Source: Sclerodactyla briareus
Lineage: Eukaryota > Echinodermata > Holothuroidea > Dendrochirotida > Sclerodactylidae
Length of the DNA stretch: 64,000 nucleotides
Assembly: GCA_026419785.1 (NCBI GenBank)
Contig: JAODTK010002087.1
Location: forward strand, 248,001-312,000
Direction: 5' to 3'
Each line of letters opens with the position of its first letter. Position 1 is the first letter of the stretch. Below, one piece after another: positions 15,001 to 30,000 of this stretch. A model generated the notes under the pieces. The model was not told the DNA's origin. It was given only the letters and a program-made list of their open reading frames with translations, and ran no database searches. The translations under genes and the position numbers were made by a program.

Positions 15001-18000
15001 CCAGAGGATCCCAACCTTTTTCCACCTGGGGTACCATTTAACATTTTTGTGGTGCCAAGAAGTACCACTGTACTGCATGGCTAGTTTTCCAAGATTCCTG
15101 AAAAAAGGTGGGGGCTTGGCCTCCAATGATCGCCGGCCTGGAGGAGGGTCCACGTGGGAGGTTGACTTCTCCTTTGTCCGTTTTTTTTATAATTAAGTAC
15201 CCTTATACGCAATCTGGTGCAATTTTAGCATCATTTGGAGTCACACTGTGTACCTCCCCGCGTACCACCGTGAAGTCCAAATGTACCACTGGGTGGGTAC
15301 GCGTACCATAGGTTGGGAACCCCTGGTGGTAGCCGGTCCCACTGTACTCAGCCTATGCATCTTCGATGCAGAGTGATTCCAGGGATATTGATTAACAACG
15401 GCTACGCTGATGACCACGCCCTGGAAGAAGAATTTTCCCTGAGTCTTACCCGAGAGGCTGAGTCAGATATGAAAGCTCAAATGGAGGAATCCCTAGGGTA
15501 TGTCAAATCATGGAGCATCATGTGCCTGGGCCTGTGTTATAACCAGTGCGTCCTCTCACACAGAAGTTCCCTGAGTGAGAGTGAGAAGTAACCAATTTGA
15601 ATTGAACATGCCAAGGGTACCACATGGGAGACAGACACTCTACCCATTGTCATACCTTCACTCTTCAACTCATAATCCCCTTCCCCCTAGCTGCATGTCT
15701 CCTAGATAGATGATAGGGTATTATCATTAGTAGTAATATTAGAAGCACGGGACCAGGTAAGCTAAACACACTCACCCCTTGAATAACCCCCTGATAAATG
15801 TGAATTACAAACTAATTCCCATGCAATGTTAACATCCCATGTCATAGGACAGCACATACCCTTTGGGGTACAAGTGAACACCAAGAAAATAACAGCTCTT
15901 ACTTCAATGGCTCAGGGTTGATGCAACGTTGGCCGATACCGCTGCCCATGGGAGATCGTACTCCATGCTCTCGCTGAGGGGAGTATCCGTCTCTTACTGT
16001 AGATGATGTTGTTGGGTGCCTCGTAGATCCAGGGAGCAAGGATCAGGTGCTGTTGTCTGCAGGATTGCTTACGGATGGTTGAGAAGATCTCGCAACAGTT
16101 TATGAAGACCGCTGGCAGGATCACCTATCAGAACAAGTCAGGGAACAAACAATTGTGAAGGAGAATAACGCGGAAAAAAAAACAATAATGAGTGATACAA
16201 ACCCGAGATAAACAAAACACTAAGTTTACAGCAGGGAAATTTCACTCGAATTCTAGGGCAATGGAAAAATTAGTGCTTCTACTATTATGGCCTCCTGAAA
16301 GGTGTCATCACGGCTGCACACTGAGCCATGGTTCTTCACAATTCATAATACAGACTACAGTCTACAGCACTCGACTTCTTCGGAAAACCCTAAAACATTC
16401 TGGCATAAGGGGGATGTGCAATAACGGTACAACACTGAGCCACGGTCCTAACACACTGTTTGGTCAAAATCTCTTAGAGCCAAAGACTTGATGAATAGTA
16501 TGGCAAAAAGAAAAGGGCGATGGGGTGGCCAACCTGGATGACGATACTTGTAATAGCCTTTTTACCAAACAACACCAGTTCACCTTCACTTCCAGGGTGT
16601 TCTCTTTGCATATGAAGGGGGAAGTCTTTGAGGCATGTGTGTTAAGTGTAGTACTCTATGGTAGTGAGACTTGGGCAATAAAGAAGAGATTCGATTTTCG
16701 ACTCGTCGAGAAATTATATGAGGATGGTCAGATGTATTTGTGGAGTGACTTTAAAGAATAGAAAATCTTTAAGTGAGCTAAGAGATCGCTTGGGTCTCGT
16801 AAATATTTGTGACTGTGTCCGAAGTAGCAGACTTAGATGGTTCGCCCATTTTGAAAGGATGGAGTATGCTAATTGGGTTAAGAGGTCACGGTTACTGGTA
16901 GTCGTAGGAGAGGTTGCCTCGGAGGACTATGGATGTGGTTTGTCGTAGTGACCTCGCTGTCAAAGGTATAGACCGTGCCATAGCCCAGGATAGATTGGAG
17001 TGGAAAGAGTTTGCCATCAAGTGCTTTTGCTTCGTCCGTCTAACTCCATCTACATGGACTTCTGACGTAAACCCTTATGTGATGATGACTATACCACTCA
17101 CAACCGTGCAAGAACCTTTAATGCTCTTCTCCCTGGCCTGGTGAACCTCTTGAAGAAGATGTGCCGGTATTGCTGCACACTGAGCCATGGTTCTGTCACT
17201 TTGAGATGCCTCAGCTCCAACAGGTCCTCTGGCATGTCACTCAGCACTGGTGCAGGATCTGCATGACCAACCAACCAAAATGTGTAAAAAGATGCAATCA
17301 AGAATTATGTTAATTCTCAGCAAGACTCGTTTTCTCCCATTTTTCGAACTATTCTGCTTGATGTGGTTTTTTCTCCTAATTTAACTCAAGAAGCTAGGGA
17401 GACAACACCAGCCACTTATTTCCCATACCACGATTGCCTCTTGACCACTGCAAGAAAAACAGTGGCTTTCAAAAAATCCAAACGCCATCATAAATAAATA
17501 GTTCCTCCCCCCCCCCCCCCCCTCCCCAGCTCCACAGACCATGAGTGGCCCTACTGGTAGTTCTAGACAAAACTGTGGTCTTCACTTAGCTATTACCTAT
17601 GTTCCAGATGGATATTATACAGCCAGTGGAGACAATATCCTGGTGAAATAAACATACCCAATTAACACCAATCAAAGTCAATTAGAGTAACACCCTTCCT
17701 CCTGGATCATGTGCATCAAGTCAGCATTCTACTAATCACTTCACTAGCACTCTCACTCCAGAGGTACCCTGCCGAGCTGATGTGATACCCTCCTAGTTCA
17801 AACTGATTGGATTACATCATCCTTCGTATAGCCAGTGAACCCTGCTAATAATCTCCTCCCAGAAATGTCCGGCATGATTGTCGCTGTAGTATTATTCCAC
17901 TCACTCATGGGAGCACGCATGCCTGGAAGGTACCTATTCCCCATCCACACGATGCTTCCAACACCCGGCCTCACACGGCAAGCGACCAGACATGGGTCGG

Positions 18001-21000
18001 ACCATCCCCCGCCCCCTCCCAACTCCCTGAGATACATGTGAAGCTCTGCCACCCATGAGCTACGTGCCGGAAATTCTACACAAAATGTGACTAGATTTGC
18101 CTTATCATACAAGGTCATCAGCGATGATGTTCCATGGCTAGTGTGTCAATAAACTATAACCATGAACAAAGTAGACCGGATTAGGGACAATACCATATAT
18201 TCATTCTAATGAAGGCACAACTAGCACATGTTTAATTTGATTTGCATCTGTGTAAAGACACAATCTGCTAACACAAGTCACCATAGCACCTACAGTTCAT
18301 CCACAATCTTGCTAACACGGCCAAAACAATGAAGTACTGAATTAGGCTAATTACCCCACCTAATTAGTGAATTTTGTGCCCAAAATCGAATCAGATCGAG
18401 TTCACCCAACCCTGATACTACATACAAATCCATCAAAATCGGTCCTATCATTTCAGAGAAATCCTGCTAACGAGAAAGTCGACACACATACCAACACACA
18501 CGACAAAGTGATCGTCAAGTCTCTTCCTGAACTTCTTTCAGGCGAGATCAGAAACAGAAACAGAATCCAAAAGACTATGAAAAGAACATCCCCTTCAAAT
18601 GTAATCAAAACTTTTGGTGTTCTGATCGTCAAAGACAACCAAAATTTTGAAGTTCACCTGTTTCTATATGGACACAGAAACCATGAAGCTCGTTAAAAAT
18701 GAAGGTGCCCCTCGTTAGGGCATGAATTTCTATTAGAATACATAGAGTAAACTGCAGACAACGACTCATCACTATTGACGACTTGCTCAGATGAGGGGCA
18801 TACTAGATTGGATAGGACTAGTTAATTAAACCAGGAAAGCCAAAAAGGCTTAGTGACTGACTTAACTGATTCTGGGCAGTCTAAACTTGTCATATCCATA
18901 CTCTATGACCTCAGGTTACCTTTGACCTGACCTCCAAACAATGGGGAACACATACTCTTATGGGGAACCCACATACCAAGTTATATGATCTCATTCATCC
19001 AGATGGAACAGTGTTTGTTTTTTCTCCAAAAAATAACCCCTAATCCAAACCAAAGAACAATGGGGTTCCCTCAATCCCCGTGGAAGAACTGCAGACCAAA
19101 TTTCAGCCTCAATCTGACCAAGAATGGTTTATTTGGAATTCCAGACTTTGACCTCTGGTGACCTCAGAACCATCCAGGTGGGGTTGAGTTATCATGCTCA
19201 TAAGCTGGCATCATGAACATCCACAATTACACACCACACACATACACACACACGCACATTGTCATGGCTGCATGGATTTCTTGGGCTTTCGTCAAGAAAT
19301 GAAAAACAGACTGTTGGCAGTGTGGTCTCAACCTGTTCGATCATAACTATGATAGATATTGCTAATGGAACTGTTATTTTTCCCACTCTAGCTATGCTCT
19401 ATTTCTCTATTTCTAGCGATAGGAAGAAAAGTTGCTGAAGGATGTGACATTTGTACAGGGTTAGTCAAGCTCAGGTATTAAAATTTCTATATAAACACAG
19501 AACAACAAACAACAAGCTTCCTCTAAACCCATTGACGCTGATAAAAAACACATGCAAACAAAATGTGTTTTGTTAGTGAGGTGATGATAGGCAAATATGT
19601 TACACCTCTACCCCAAACCAAGATACAACCACAGAATGACTAAAAAACTGAATAAAAACATTTCTCCAAATAATCAAGTGGTTAGTTGAACCAACAAATT
19701 AGACAAACATTAGTCAAACAAAGACTTTCTAGGTCTCATATTCAGGAATGTCCTATATGTATGCAATCATTATCAATTACTGCTTAGTATGAACCTACAA
19801 CCTCATGTAATGAAATTGCAGGGAGTGCGGCAGCAATATTCCTAATTACTGGCCTGTGAAGCCCCCTCGAACCAGCATTTCTGTGGAATATGGATGTAAA
19901 ATGTCTGACACCACACCAGTGTTTGAATTAAAAGAGGGCGGTATAATTCTTTAATTTCCAGTAATTTCAAAACATATACAAGATTTACCCAGTACCACAT
20001 ACTGGTATTATGGAAAGACAAATGAAGGGTTCAGGCACAAAGCAGACAATTCCATTTTTGGCATTTGAGAAAATGGAGGATATCTTGGTGAATATCTGGT
20101 TGGATATCGGCGTATCTGACTAATTCCCAACAGGTGTGACTAGAGTAATAACCCAGGAAAAAATGGTAAATCTTCCTTTAAATGACATCATGAAAGTGTG
20201 GCATTGCTATTGGCTGATCGGAAATTTCGGCTGTTGAAAAGGAATGAAAATGACGTTGTCTGCTTTTGCAGAAAAAAAAAACAAAAGGCAACAGGGATTT
20301 TACGCAGGATCTGTCTGGTTCTGCCGAAAATCGAGATGATCAAAGGAAAGATCACATTTAATTCTATCTGGTGATATGCTCAACTCTATTTGACATGGGT
20401 GGCAAATGTCAGCTTTGGCGCAGGAGCTCTTCAAATGTTGATTGAAAAAAAAAAACATTTACATGGGTTCACAATTGATGGTAGTCATAATGATGCTTGT
20501 ACCATTCCTGATCAGTAGAAAGAAAAAAAGATGCAGATCTGAGTACCTATTTGTACTGGCTTCCTCATTTGTTCTAATTGTCCCTGTTCCATGGCCCGGC
20601 ACCTGACTATGCATGACCCAGTTCGTGGGTGTAAGTGTGCATGCTCACCACGAACAATGGGGGGAATAGACAAGATTCCCCCACTAGCAATATCGTTGAG
20701 GCTCATTTTCAAACTGGCACCACTATATGAAAACGCAACTAAATCATCCCAGGTTTTCGAATGTTATTGTTCATGAGTATGGGGGAAAATCTGTAAAATT
20801 TGTGTTGGCAGGATTTGTCATTTTCGGCAGGGGACTGTCAGAAAGATCGTTCTGGCCACATGTACGTTCAACATTCGTAATTGCAGTAGTTCCTCATGAC
20901 CTTTGACACAATATCATTATCATCTCTTAAACTGCTAACTCCAAACTGGCTTATTGTGTACCAAATCAGGGGTGCCAAATCACTGTTTGTTATACTATGC

Positions 21001-24000
21001 TGCATCATATTACGTTGTACTGAATGTTTCCATGAAATGATTAAGTGAGGGAATTACTTACCAATGTCATATAAAAAGCTAAATGTGGTACACAACTACC
21101 ATTCCAATGGTAAAAACCTAACCAAGGCGTTGTGTGCTATAGTCGTGAACAGTACACAAATTAAAAATCTTTTTCCCCAGAACTACAACAACAGTCGAAA
21201 GGGTCAACTGAATAATTGGTGGAGTACACGACTACAATAATGAGGACCAGGGATGGATACACCCCAAAAAGGAATAAAAAATCCTCCATGCAAGACCGTA
21301 AAAAGCCTAACCTGCAGATGAATTCCCAAAACTGACTTGTCTCCGGTGACCAAAGTGGTTGTGAACGGGAGGTGGACCCACGACTGTCATGCAAAACAGA
21401 GAGATGACAACGATCCGGTGAATGAGCATGCGGCCAAAGGGACATAGCTAAGTCTATTACTTATAGGACAACTTACATGCAGCCACTCTCTGTTGCCACA
21501 TTGAGCCTAATTTGTCAGTTAGAAATAACTGTACATTCTTTTAACTGTGTTACTGCACATTCTTTGGATTGTCCACAGCATGCATTCTCAACATATTTTT
21601 GTGAGGTGTCAACTGCGCGTTACTATTTAAGGGAAGGCGCATGTGGGTTTGGGCGGAGCGTGGAATGGAATTTTTTTTTTGTCTGGCAGACCCCCCATAT
21701 TGCAGGAAATTGCTGCATCCCCACGCCTTGGGGCAGTAACCCAACGCCAAACATGTAACCTGAACCAGTAATCCAGACTTTCATTTCAAGGAAAAGTTCG
21801 TGAAGGAATGGGTTCAGTGTGTAGTCGTTTAAGAATATTGGTTTGGGAAAGGGCACTTCCCAGCTGCAAAATGGCAAAAACAATATTCTTATTTCAACAG
21901 CATTCATCAGGGTTAGGCCCATATATAGAAATTTGGGATCGCTTCTCAATGCTGGGGATCAAACAGACTGACTCGCATATGGTTGAGGTCTAGAAAAACG
22001 CAATCAGGGCCCCAAGTGGGTCCATGAGGTGGACATATGAGCAGCAACCCCATGCAGCATGTGAAAATTTGGACCCTTTCCGAAGTGTTCACAGTTCAAC
22101 ATTTCACTCATTTCAGGGATTTTGACCTAATTTGTAAAACATTGTATTCCATGTACAACAGCCAGGACAAAAAAATACAGCAATATCAGGTTAGTTTAAA
22201 TGACAATAAAGTAAAATATACTTACCTAGTACCTTGCCTAGTCAATGGCGAAAGTTGCACTTCCTGCTCATGGTGATTTCCTTGAAGTTTGGCATGTACG
22301 AAGTAGTTGCCATGCGCACATGTTCAAATTATTTCATGCCAGTCCATTGCGAGCCATTTGGAAAGGCTGCAAAATGCCACAAGTGGCGAGTGTGCCGCCA
22401 GTTGAGAAGGCGCTCTATAGTTTTTATGCTTCTGGTTGGATATGCTGCAACCACTGTTGTAGAATTGGTGCAGCACAAGCATGTTCTATTTCTTGGGAAA
22501 AAGCTAGTTTGTAAACCATATTCATTAAAATGAAAGCTCATGTACTAATGAGAGTTCACTTCTGCATTTTTTCAAAAAAATCTGAAGATGGACTTGAAGG
22601 TCTACAACAAAGGTTGGTTGTTGAAATTTTAGTTGTCTCTGACGCGCAGTTTCCTTCTATTAAAGTGAATACAGTATTCCTAATGCACCCTGGCCAGATT
22701 TATTCACCTTGCTGAGAATAATTCGAAATGCCATCCTTTACATTTGCCCGCATTGGGGTCCCCGCATATCTTGCGCATTTGTTCATACCAGTTCATGCCA
22801 ATGCGGAAAAGTGTGTGACAAAATTTAAAGATTTTGTCGTGAACGCTTCGTGAACTACGCGCGAACTATTTGAAACTAGTCATGGCCGTAGTGTGCAAGC
22901 GTGCCAATTGACCCAGCGGTAGACACTTGACGACTAGTTCACGAATACTTTACGAATACTTCACGACAAGTCGTGCAATCTTCCCGCATCGGGTGCGCAT
23001 ATTTTCCGCACAGGTTGTATGGCAAAGGTGATTTATCATTAAGAGGTGCACGTTGTCCCGTTGAACAAATTCAAACAAGGGTTCTCTAGCAGGCTTCAAA
23101 TAAAAGAAAAGTTTGCTGCCTTAAGATTTTTATCAAAAAAGTTCTAAGTGGTTGAGCCTTCTGAAATACGTGTATAATATAAGGTGAAAAAACAGCCTAC
23201 AACAAACCTACATACAATATGTGAACTCCAAAATACACAACAGATAGCTAACCTGCCTTAGGTTCGAACTGGTACCGATTATTCTTGTAAAAATAATTCC
23301 TCCGGCTTCAACCCAGATGAATTTTATAAAATACACCACAACATTTTGGAACTACTGTAATACTTTTAAATACCGCTCTGGGCGCTTGCAAAACTTTCAA
23401 GATGGTTGCCAATGAGATAGGCATTGACAAAAAAGAGCAATCAGCCTTGTGTTAACGACATACACATATGTTACACACACAGTAAACTACAGTTAGGAAT
23501 AATGTTAACGTCTATGTCATGAGACATATTATTCGCCATTTAACAACGCTCTCCATTCAATCCTGACTAAATGAACTGCTAGCCTTGCTTGTCTCGCGAT
23601 AATAATATTAATAATAATAAACATACATATGGCACTACAAAGAGCACAGCCCCTCACAAGCGACAAAAAAATCTGAAAGAACAGAAACTACCCAATCAGC
23701 GATCAGTAGTTGTTCCTGTCAAGGTATTTAATTGGTTTCAACTACCCTGATCTCAGAGGTCGGAAAAAAGTGAATTGCAGTAGCGGATAATGAAAGCTCA
23801 GTAGATATCTGAAAGGAATATTGGGGTCTCTTCAGTTTGCCAGCTCCTGAATGTTTCACAGAACTAACCAGTGGCCAGTCCCTCCTTCAAATACATTGGC
23901 TATTGAACATGTCTACCTTGAACCTTCAGATATTGATGGTTACCGTGACCTGTCTGTTAGAACGGGTAACATTAAGATAGTGACTGTAATCGAGACCTGT

Positions 24001-27000
24001 CTGTTTGAACGGGTAAATTTCATATATCGCCACTTATGGTGACAGTCAGTTTAGAACGGGTTACAATCAGATATTGACGGTTACCGTGACCTATCTGTTG
24101 GACCGGGGAACACTGGGGACAGACAGTACGCTGGACATGACTGTAGCCCAGCAACATCTAGATATGGACAGTTATCGTTGTCCCTTTCATATTAGTCCAG
24201 GTAACATTCAGGTAGTGATGGTCAATGAGACCTGTCTGTTAGACCAGGTAACATCAAGATATCAATGGTTATCCTGACCTGTCTGTTGCCAAGTTTTTGT
24301 TCTCATATTCCTCATACAGGCAAGGTTATTAATGGTTATCAATGGTGGGAGGGGAGGTGTGGTGGTTATCAATAGTGGGAGTAATGGGGGTTATCAATAG
24401 TGGGAGGGGGTGGGGGTTATCAATGGTGGGAGGGGGTGGGGGTTATCAATGGTGGGAGGGGAGGGGTGGGGGTTATCAATGGTGGGAGGGGGTAGGGGTT
24501 ATCAATGGTGGGAGGGGGTGGGGTTATCAATGGTGGGAGGGGGGGTGGTGGGGGTTATCAATGGTGGGAGGGGTGAGGGTTAACAATGGTAGGAGAGGTG
24601 GGGTTTATAATGATGGGCCCCCCCCGCACGACAAGGAATGGGGGTTATCAATAGTGAGAGGGGAGGAGTGGTGGTATCATTAGTGGGAGGGGAGGGGGTG
24701 GTGGTTGTGGGTCTCAATAGTGGGAGGGGGTGGTGGTTATCATAGTGGGAGGGGTGGGGGGGTTATCAATGGGGTAGGGGTTATCAATGGAGGTGGGGGT
24801 TATCAATGGGGTAGGGGTTATCAATGGTGGGAGGAGAGGGCGGGAGTTACCAATGGTGAGAGGGGAGGGGTGGTGGTTATCAATAGTGAGAGGGGAGGGG
24901 GGGGGGGTTATCAATAGTGGGAGGGGGTGGTGGTTATCAATAGGGGAGGGGGTGGGGGTTATCAATGGTGGGAGGGGGTGGGGGTTATCAATGGTGGGAG
25001 GGGTGGTGGTGGGGGTTATCAATGGTGGGAGGGGGGGGGGGGTTATCAATGGTGGGAGGGGAGGGGTGGGGGTTATCAATGGTGGGAGGGGTGGTGGTGG
25101 GGTTATCAATGGTGGGAGGGGTGGTGGTGGGGGTTATCAATGGTGGGAGGGGAGGGGTGGGGGTTATCAATGGTGAGAGGGGAGGGGTGGGGGTTATTCA
25201 ATGGTGGGAGGGGTGGTGGTGGGGTTATCAATGGTGGGAGGGGGTGGGGTTATCAATGGTGGGAGGGGGTGGGGTGGGGGTTATCAATGGTGAGAGGGGA
25301 GGGGTGGGGGTTATTCAATGGTGGGAGGGGGTGGGGGTTATCAATGGTGGGAGGGGTGGGGGTTATCTAAAAGGAGAAGTAAACTGACACATTCTCCTAG
25401 CTGTCTATCATTTGTTCAATTGTCTGGGAACCCCAGGGGTGATCCTATCAGCTGAGCCGAAGCTGATGGGACAACAATGATACCAAACAACGTAGCAAAC
25501 AGAAAGATAACCGTAGGAGATCAAAATTAGGTATGAGCGTTTCACAATTTAAGGATAAGATAGAATTTCTTCAAATGGGAGAAAAATTGATATACATGAT
25601 CGATACAACATCATGAATCATACAAAGCTCATGAGTGAGCATGAGTAATGTTGTTTACAAAGCTCTCAATAGCATGAGATGATAACAGTTTATACAGAAG
25701 CTCGTGAAATAATCCAACATACAGCAATGGTAATAATAAGTGACAAAATGGCCTATTTACTGCCCATCATCAAGATCATAGCCCTGCAACAATTACACAA
25801 CCACCTTGGTTTAGGCATGATAATTCCCCATTGTGGGTATCACATCTCCTATGGATATAGGGTGAATCTCTGTTGTATCCAAAAAGTTGAGTTTTCTGCA
25901 CTTGTGCTGTGCATGCATGACTGCATGTTAGTCTAAGTGCCATTCAGATTGGATTGGTTATGAAGACCTACCTGTTAGAACGGGTAACATTCAAATATTG
26001 CCGGTTATTGTAACCTGTCTTTTAGACCAAGTAGCATTAAGATGTTGAGGGTTATCATGCCTGCCATGGTTGTCCAGGTGGTAACATTCACATAGTGATT
26101 GTTATCATGACCATCAATAATAATCATTGATCGTTACATCAATGATAACCGTCAATGATGGTTCTCATGACCTGTCTGTTAGTCCAGTAAGATATGATCA
26201 TTATGTATCCCGTAGTTGTCCAGTAACAATAAGATATTGACAGTGACCATAACTTGCCTTTGCTACATTCCTTACAGTCATTGGAATGCCAGTTGAACTG
26301 ACAGATTCCCTAAGCCAATCCAAATGAGCATTTCCGCAGCTGTCACCGTGGTTATGCTTCTCCAGCTAAACATTCCAAGAGGACAGGTAACATGACCTAC
26401 TGTAAGAATGTATAAGTGCCAGCGGGGGTAGGGTTTACAGGCTGTTCAGGGAGAGATATATGGGCGGGGGGGGGGGGGGGGGGGGGGGATCTGAGTAAGA
26501 GATGAACAGCTTCAGTGCTCGAGAGGTCCGTCGTAGGCAGATCAAAGGGTATTTAGGTTTATATTTGGATGGATTCAGTTCAATTTCGATCTGTGTTCTA
26601 GTAGGTAGAGAGCATCGGAGCTCTAGTCTGCAAACAATCATCAAATATAACCTCCGGTATTATTTGTCGGTGCAAGTTGCAAAGGCTGCCAATTAAGTTG
26701 ACTGTTGGCAATGGGTTACCACAAGGTATACACTCACCTGTATTCAGATATGGTATTTGTACTCAATAAATACTTTCCGGCTAAGTCAAGAACTGATGTC
26801 CATTATTTCATTTGTACATTCTGCCCATTCCAGAACTGAAACTGGGTGTTAGGCCGACCAAGGCTGTTTCAAGCAGCCTGCAATATGTGAAATGGAGTTA
26901 TCTATTAGAAGAATGGATGGGATTAGCTGGTGTTGGTGGAGTTTGTAAGCAAATGTTCAACATTATTGAGGGCCTTTATAGAATGCTGATAGAAAGAGGA

Positions 27001-30000
27001 CAGTATGTTGGTAATCCAGCTGAACTGAAAGTTCATTACTACGAAACCGAGTCCGGCAATCTTTTGGAGTTTTTTCCCAGACTGGTAACTATTCCTATGG
27101 CTGCCAAGAACTGTCAGAACTAACAATGGGTATAGTCTGATTAACATGATGTACACCCTAATCCAGTGCTGGCAAACCGAATGGAAGGTGTCACTCCTAG
27201 GGAACGGTCCACAACATGTGACAAATATCTATGAAATCAATGTTAGGCAAAGCTAAAACTTACCTAGCCTAATGGTACAATCAGACTCACGAGTGAGTAG
27301 CTCCTCTCTCAAAAACACTACTCTACAACCTTGGTCGTTAATGGCTGTCATGGATAAATTTGCACGGAATTTGGTATCCGGTTTTCGATCGGCTGGCTGC
27401 CCAAGTTGTTATTTAGTGTACTGCTGAGCAACTGAATAGAAGATTTTCCAACATGGCCCTTAATTTACCGGATTTTTTTTTATGATTGATCTGAAAAAGT
27501 TTCTATGATGGTGAAAAATTTAGGCACCGAACAACGCAATAAAATACGAAAAGTTAGTTTTTGAGAGAGGAACTGGTGAGGTAAACTGTACAGAATTAGC
27601 AGCGTAGCTGCAGGCATGAGTAAACAACAAGCACACACATCACGTTCAGAATAATCTGTTCAATAATTTCAATAGTTAGCTTGAGAATATAACAGTAGAA
27701 TGATTTTCTGATAAGCGTGAGAATTGGCCTTCATTTCAGAAAAGAAGAACTGTTTGATTGCACAATATTTTAACCTTTGTATTTGGCAGAGAAATCATAA
27801 CCTTTGTGGTATTTAAGTAAATATAGCATTTCAGTGTGTTGGCTAGTGTGATCCCCTATATGACCTATGAAATGAACCATAGATTACAGTTTGGCCAACA
27901 AAAGTTCACATTCGCGGTATCTGACATTACTTTTAGATACTCATCCACGAATATTCCAAGGGTGAATGGAGCTTTAATCACTTACACACAATTCTGTAAC
28001 ACTGTACTATTGCGCAACGTGTCTTGAATTGATGAAAAAAAAAAAACACCACTACGAAAATATGCTTGAATTGATGCATATCATGCACGCATATTCATAC
28101 CCCAGTACTTGAATGGGGCGATGACACGCATTGTGCCAAAAGCTATGAACGTCCCATTGTGTGTATGGCCAACTTGAATTGCGCGTGGGTGTCATTTTCT
28201 ATTATTTATATTCAAGCAAACAGATTTGTTGGAGGGTGCACTGTCTGAGCTTCCTAATGTATCATGACCCAAGAAGAGTTCCAACAGGGGTGATGATTGA
28301 GGAGGTGTCTTTCCTGGGCGTCAATATGACTTTGAATGTTGTCAGTAGCTAGGGTCACTCAAGCAAAATGAGCAAAATGTGATAAAAATCAGTGATTTTT
28401 TCCACTAATAATTCTAACCTGCATTGTATGAGTCGACAGTTAATTTTGTTTTTATTCATAAGCGGGTTAATTCCATGGCTGGATGCATTCAGGCTGAAAC
28501 CTCATGCATCGTCTGATTCAGCCCATGATAATGCATTAACCAGTGGATTGACCAAGCTCAACCACTGATTAATACCTAATGAACAGTAATACAAATCTGG
28601 CTCCCCACCCCATACAGCATCAACCTGGATTCTGGAGATGCGATGTACTGCAAAACCTGCACAACCACACCCCCCTCCCCACACTTCACCCCCCGTTCCC
28701 CCCACCCGCCCCCCCCTCCCTCTGCCACCTACAGAGTATGTCTGTCTAGCAACTTTAGAGAACGACAAATTAGTATGGTTTATGGTGCGAGATATCATGG
28801 ACATCTATGGAATCAGAAATATAAAGCTTTCCTTCCTCACACACTTTCACCCCCTCTTCCACCCCCTCCCCCCCCCCCCCCCCCCCTCCCACACACACTC
28901 ACTCTTTTTCATTACGGCATCAAGAAGAAATCCAATGGATTGTTGTAATACTGGTTACTACGTCTACAGTTATAAGGAGAGGCATTTTGAGCCAGAAATT
29001 GTGCTACTGTTTGTATTATTGCATTGGTTACTCTTTCAGTTGAGTTTCCCATCATATCTTTCGGCTATTTTCGTAAGCACACAGTTAATTTACCTAGAGT
29101 GCACCAACTGCAGATTCCATTTTTCTCCAAGCTTTTCTAACTTGGTGGGGGGAGTGAGGGGGGATCTGTTGTAAACATGTTTAGTTCTGGGTGAATTTCC
29201 AGCGATAGAAGAGGAGCTACTTTATTCTCTGCAGCTCTAATCGTCACCAAAATTTTCCCCAACATACTGGCCCCTTGTTGTGTGGAGTTGTGCATGCATT
29301 AAACAAAAAAATTATATACAACAGAACATGCTAACAATGGCCATTATGGAATACATAGCAAACTAAATGAGGCACACATACCTTCCTGCACCAATTGTTC
29401 TATGGTCAAAATAAAACAGGAAATATGGTGGGAAACTGGCATCAACGGAGAAAAGAGTTTTTGGGGGGTGGACAAGGTGTGAGTGAATACGTGTGAATAA
29501 CAACAGTTATGAACTGAATTATTACCATTAACAAAGAGAAGGATTTTGCCAGAATAAAGGGGGGGGAGTACACACCCCACACCCATGCCGATACCTTCAT
29601 ATATTAGCATACATTAGCATATATTAGCATACATTAGGGGTTTTATTGTCACAGTATTCAGTCCTCCAAGTTCTGTGGGAAACCGACAAACTCTCGACAA
29701 ATGAGTTTGAACTACGCAAATAATTACTGATTAATAAGCATATTTTGCTGGAATATGATCAGTTTGAATACCTATCACATTGGTGCTTTGTTATATACAA
29801 CAATTGTCCCTGCAGTATGTAGCAATAAATCTACATCAAATAAGGTTAATCAAACTACTCCAATGTCTTCCAGGCCCACTTATGAACAGAACCACCCGAC
29901 CAGCTGCATACAAGAATTATGATCGGCGTCATGGTGTGGGTTACCCACAACAGAATACAAGTGATTGCTGAATCTTCATCTGAACTTTGTTCAGACCAAA

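Noticed and set aside
24342..25387. Overlapping Gly/Val-rich (plus) and Pro/Thr-rich (minus) open frames
   Set aside because: They are translations of the G-rich satellite in several frames.
26812..27123. 103-codon plus-strand open frame
   Set aside because: No known motif, and the opposite strand is equally open.
28638..29174. 178-codon plus-strand open frame
   Set aside because: Proline-rich part comes from C-tracts; the rest has no family resemblance.
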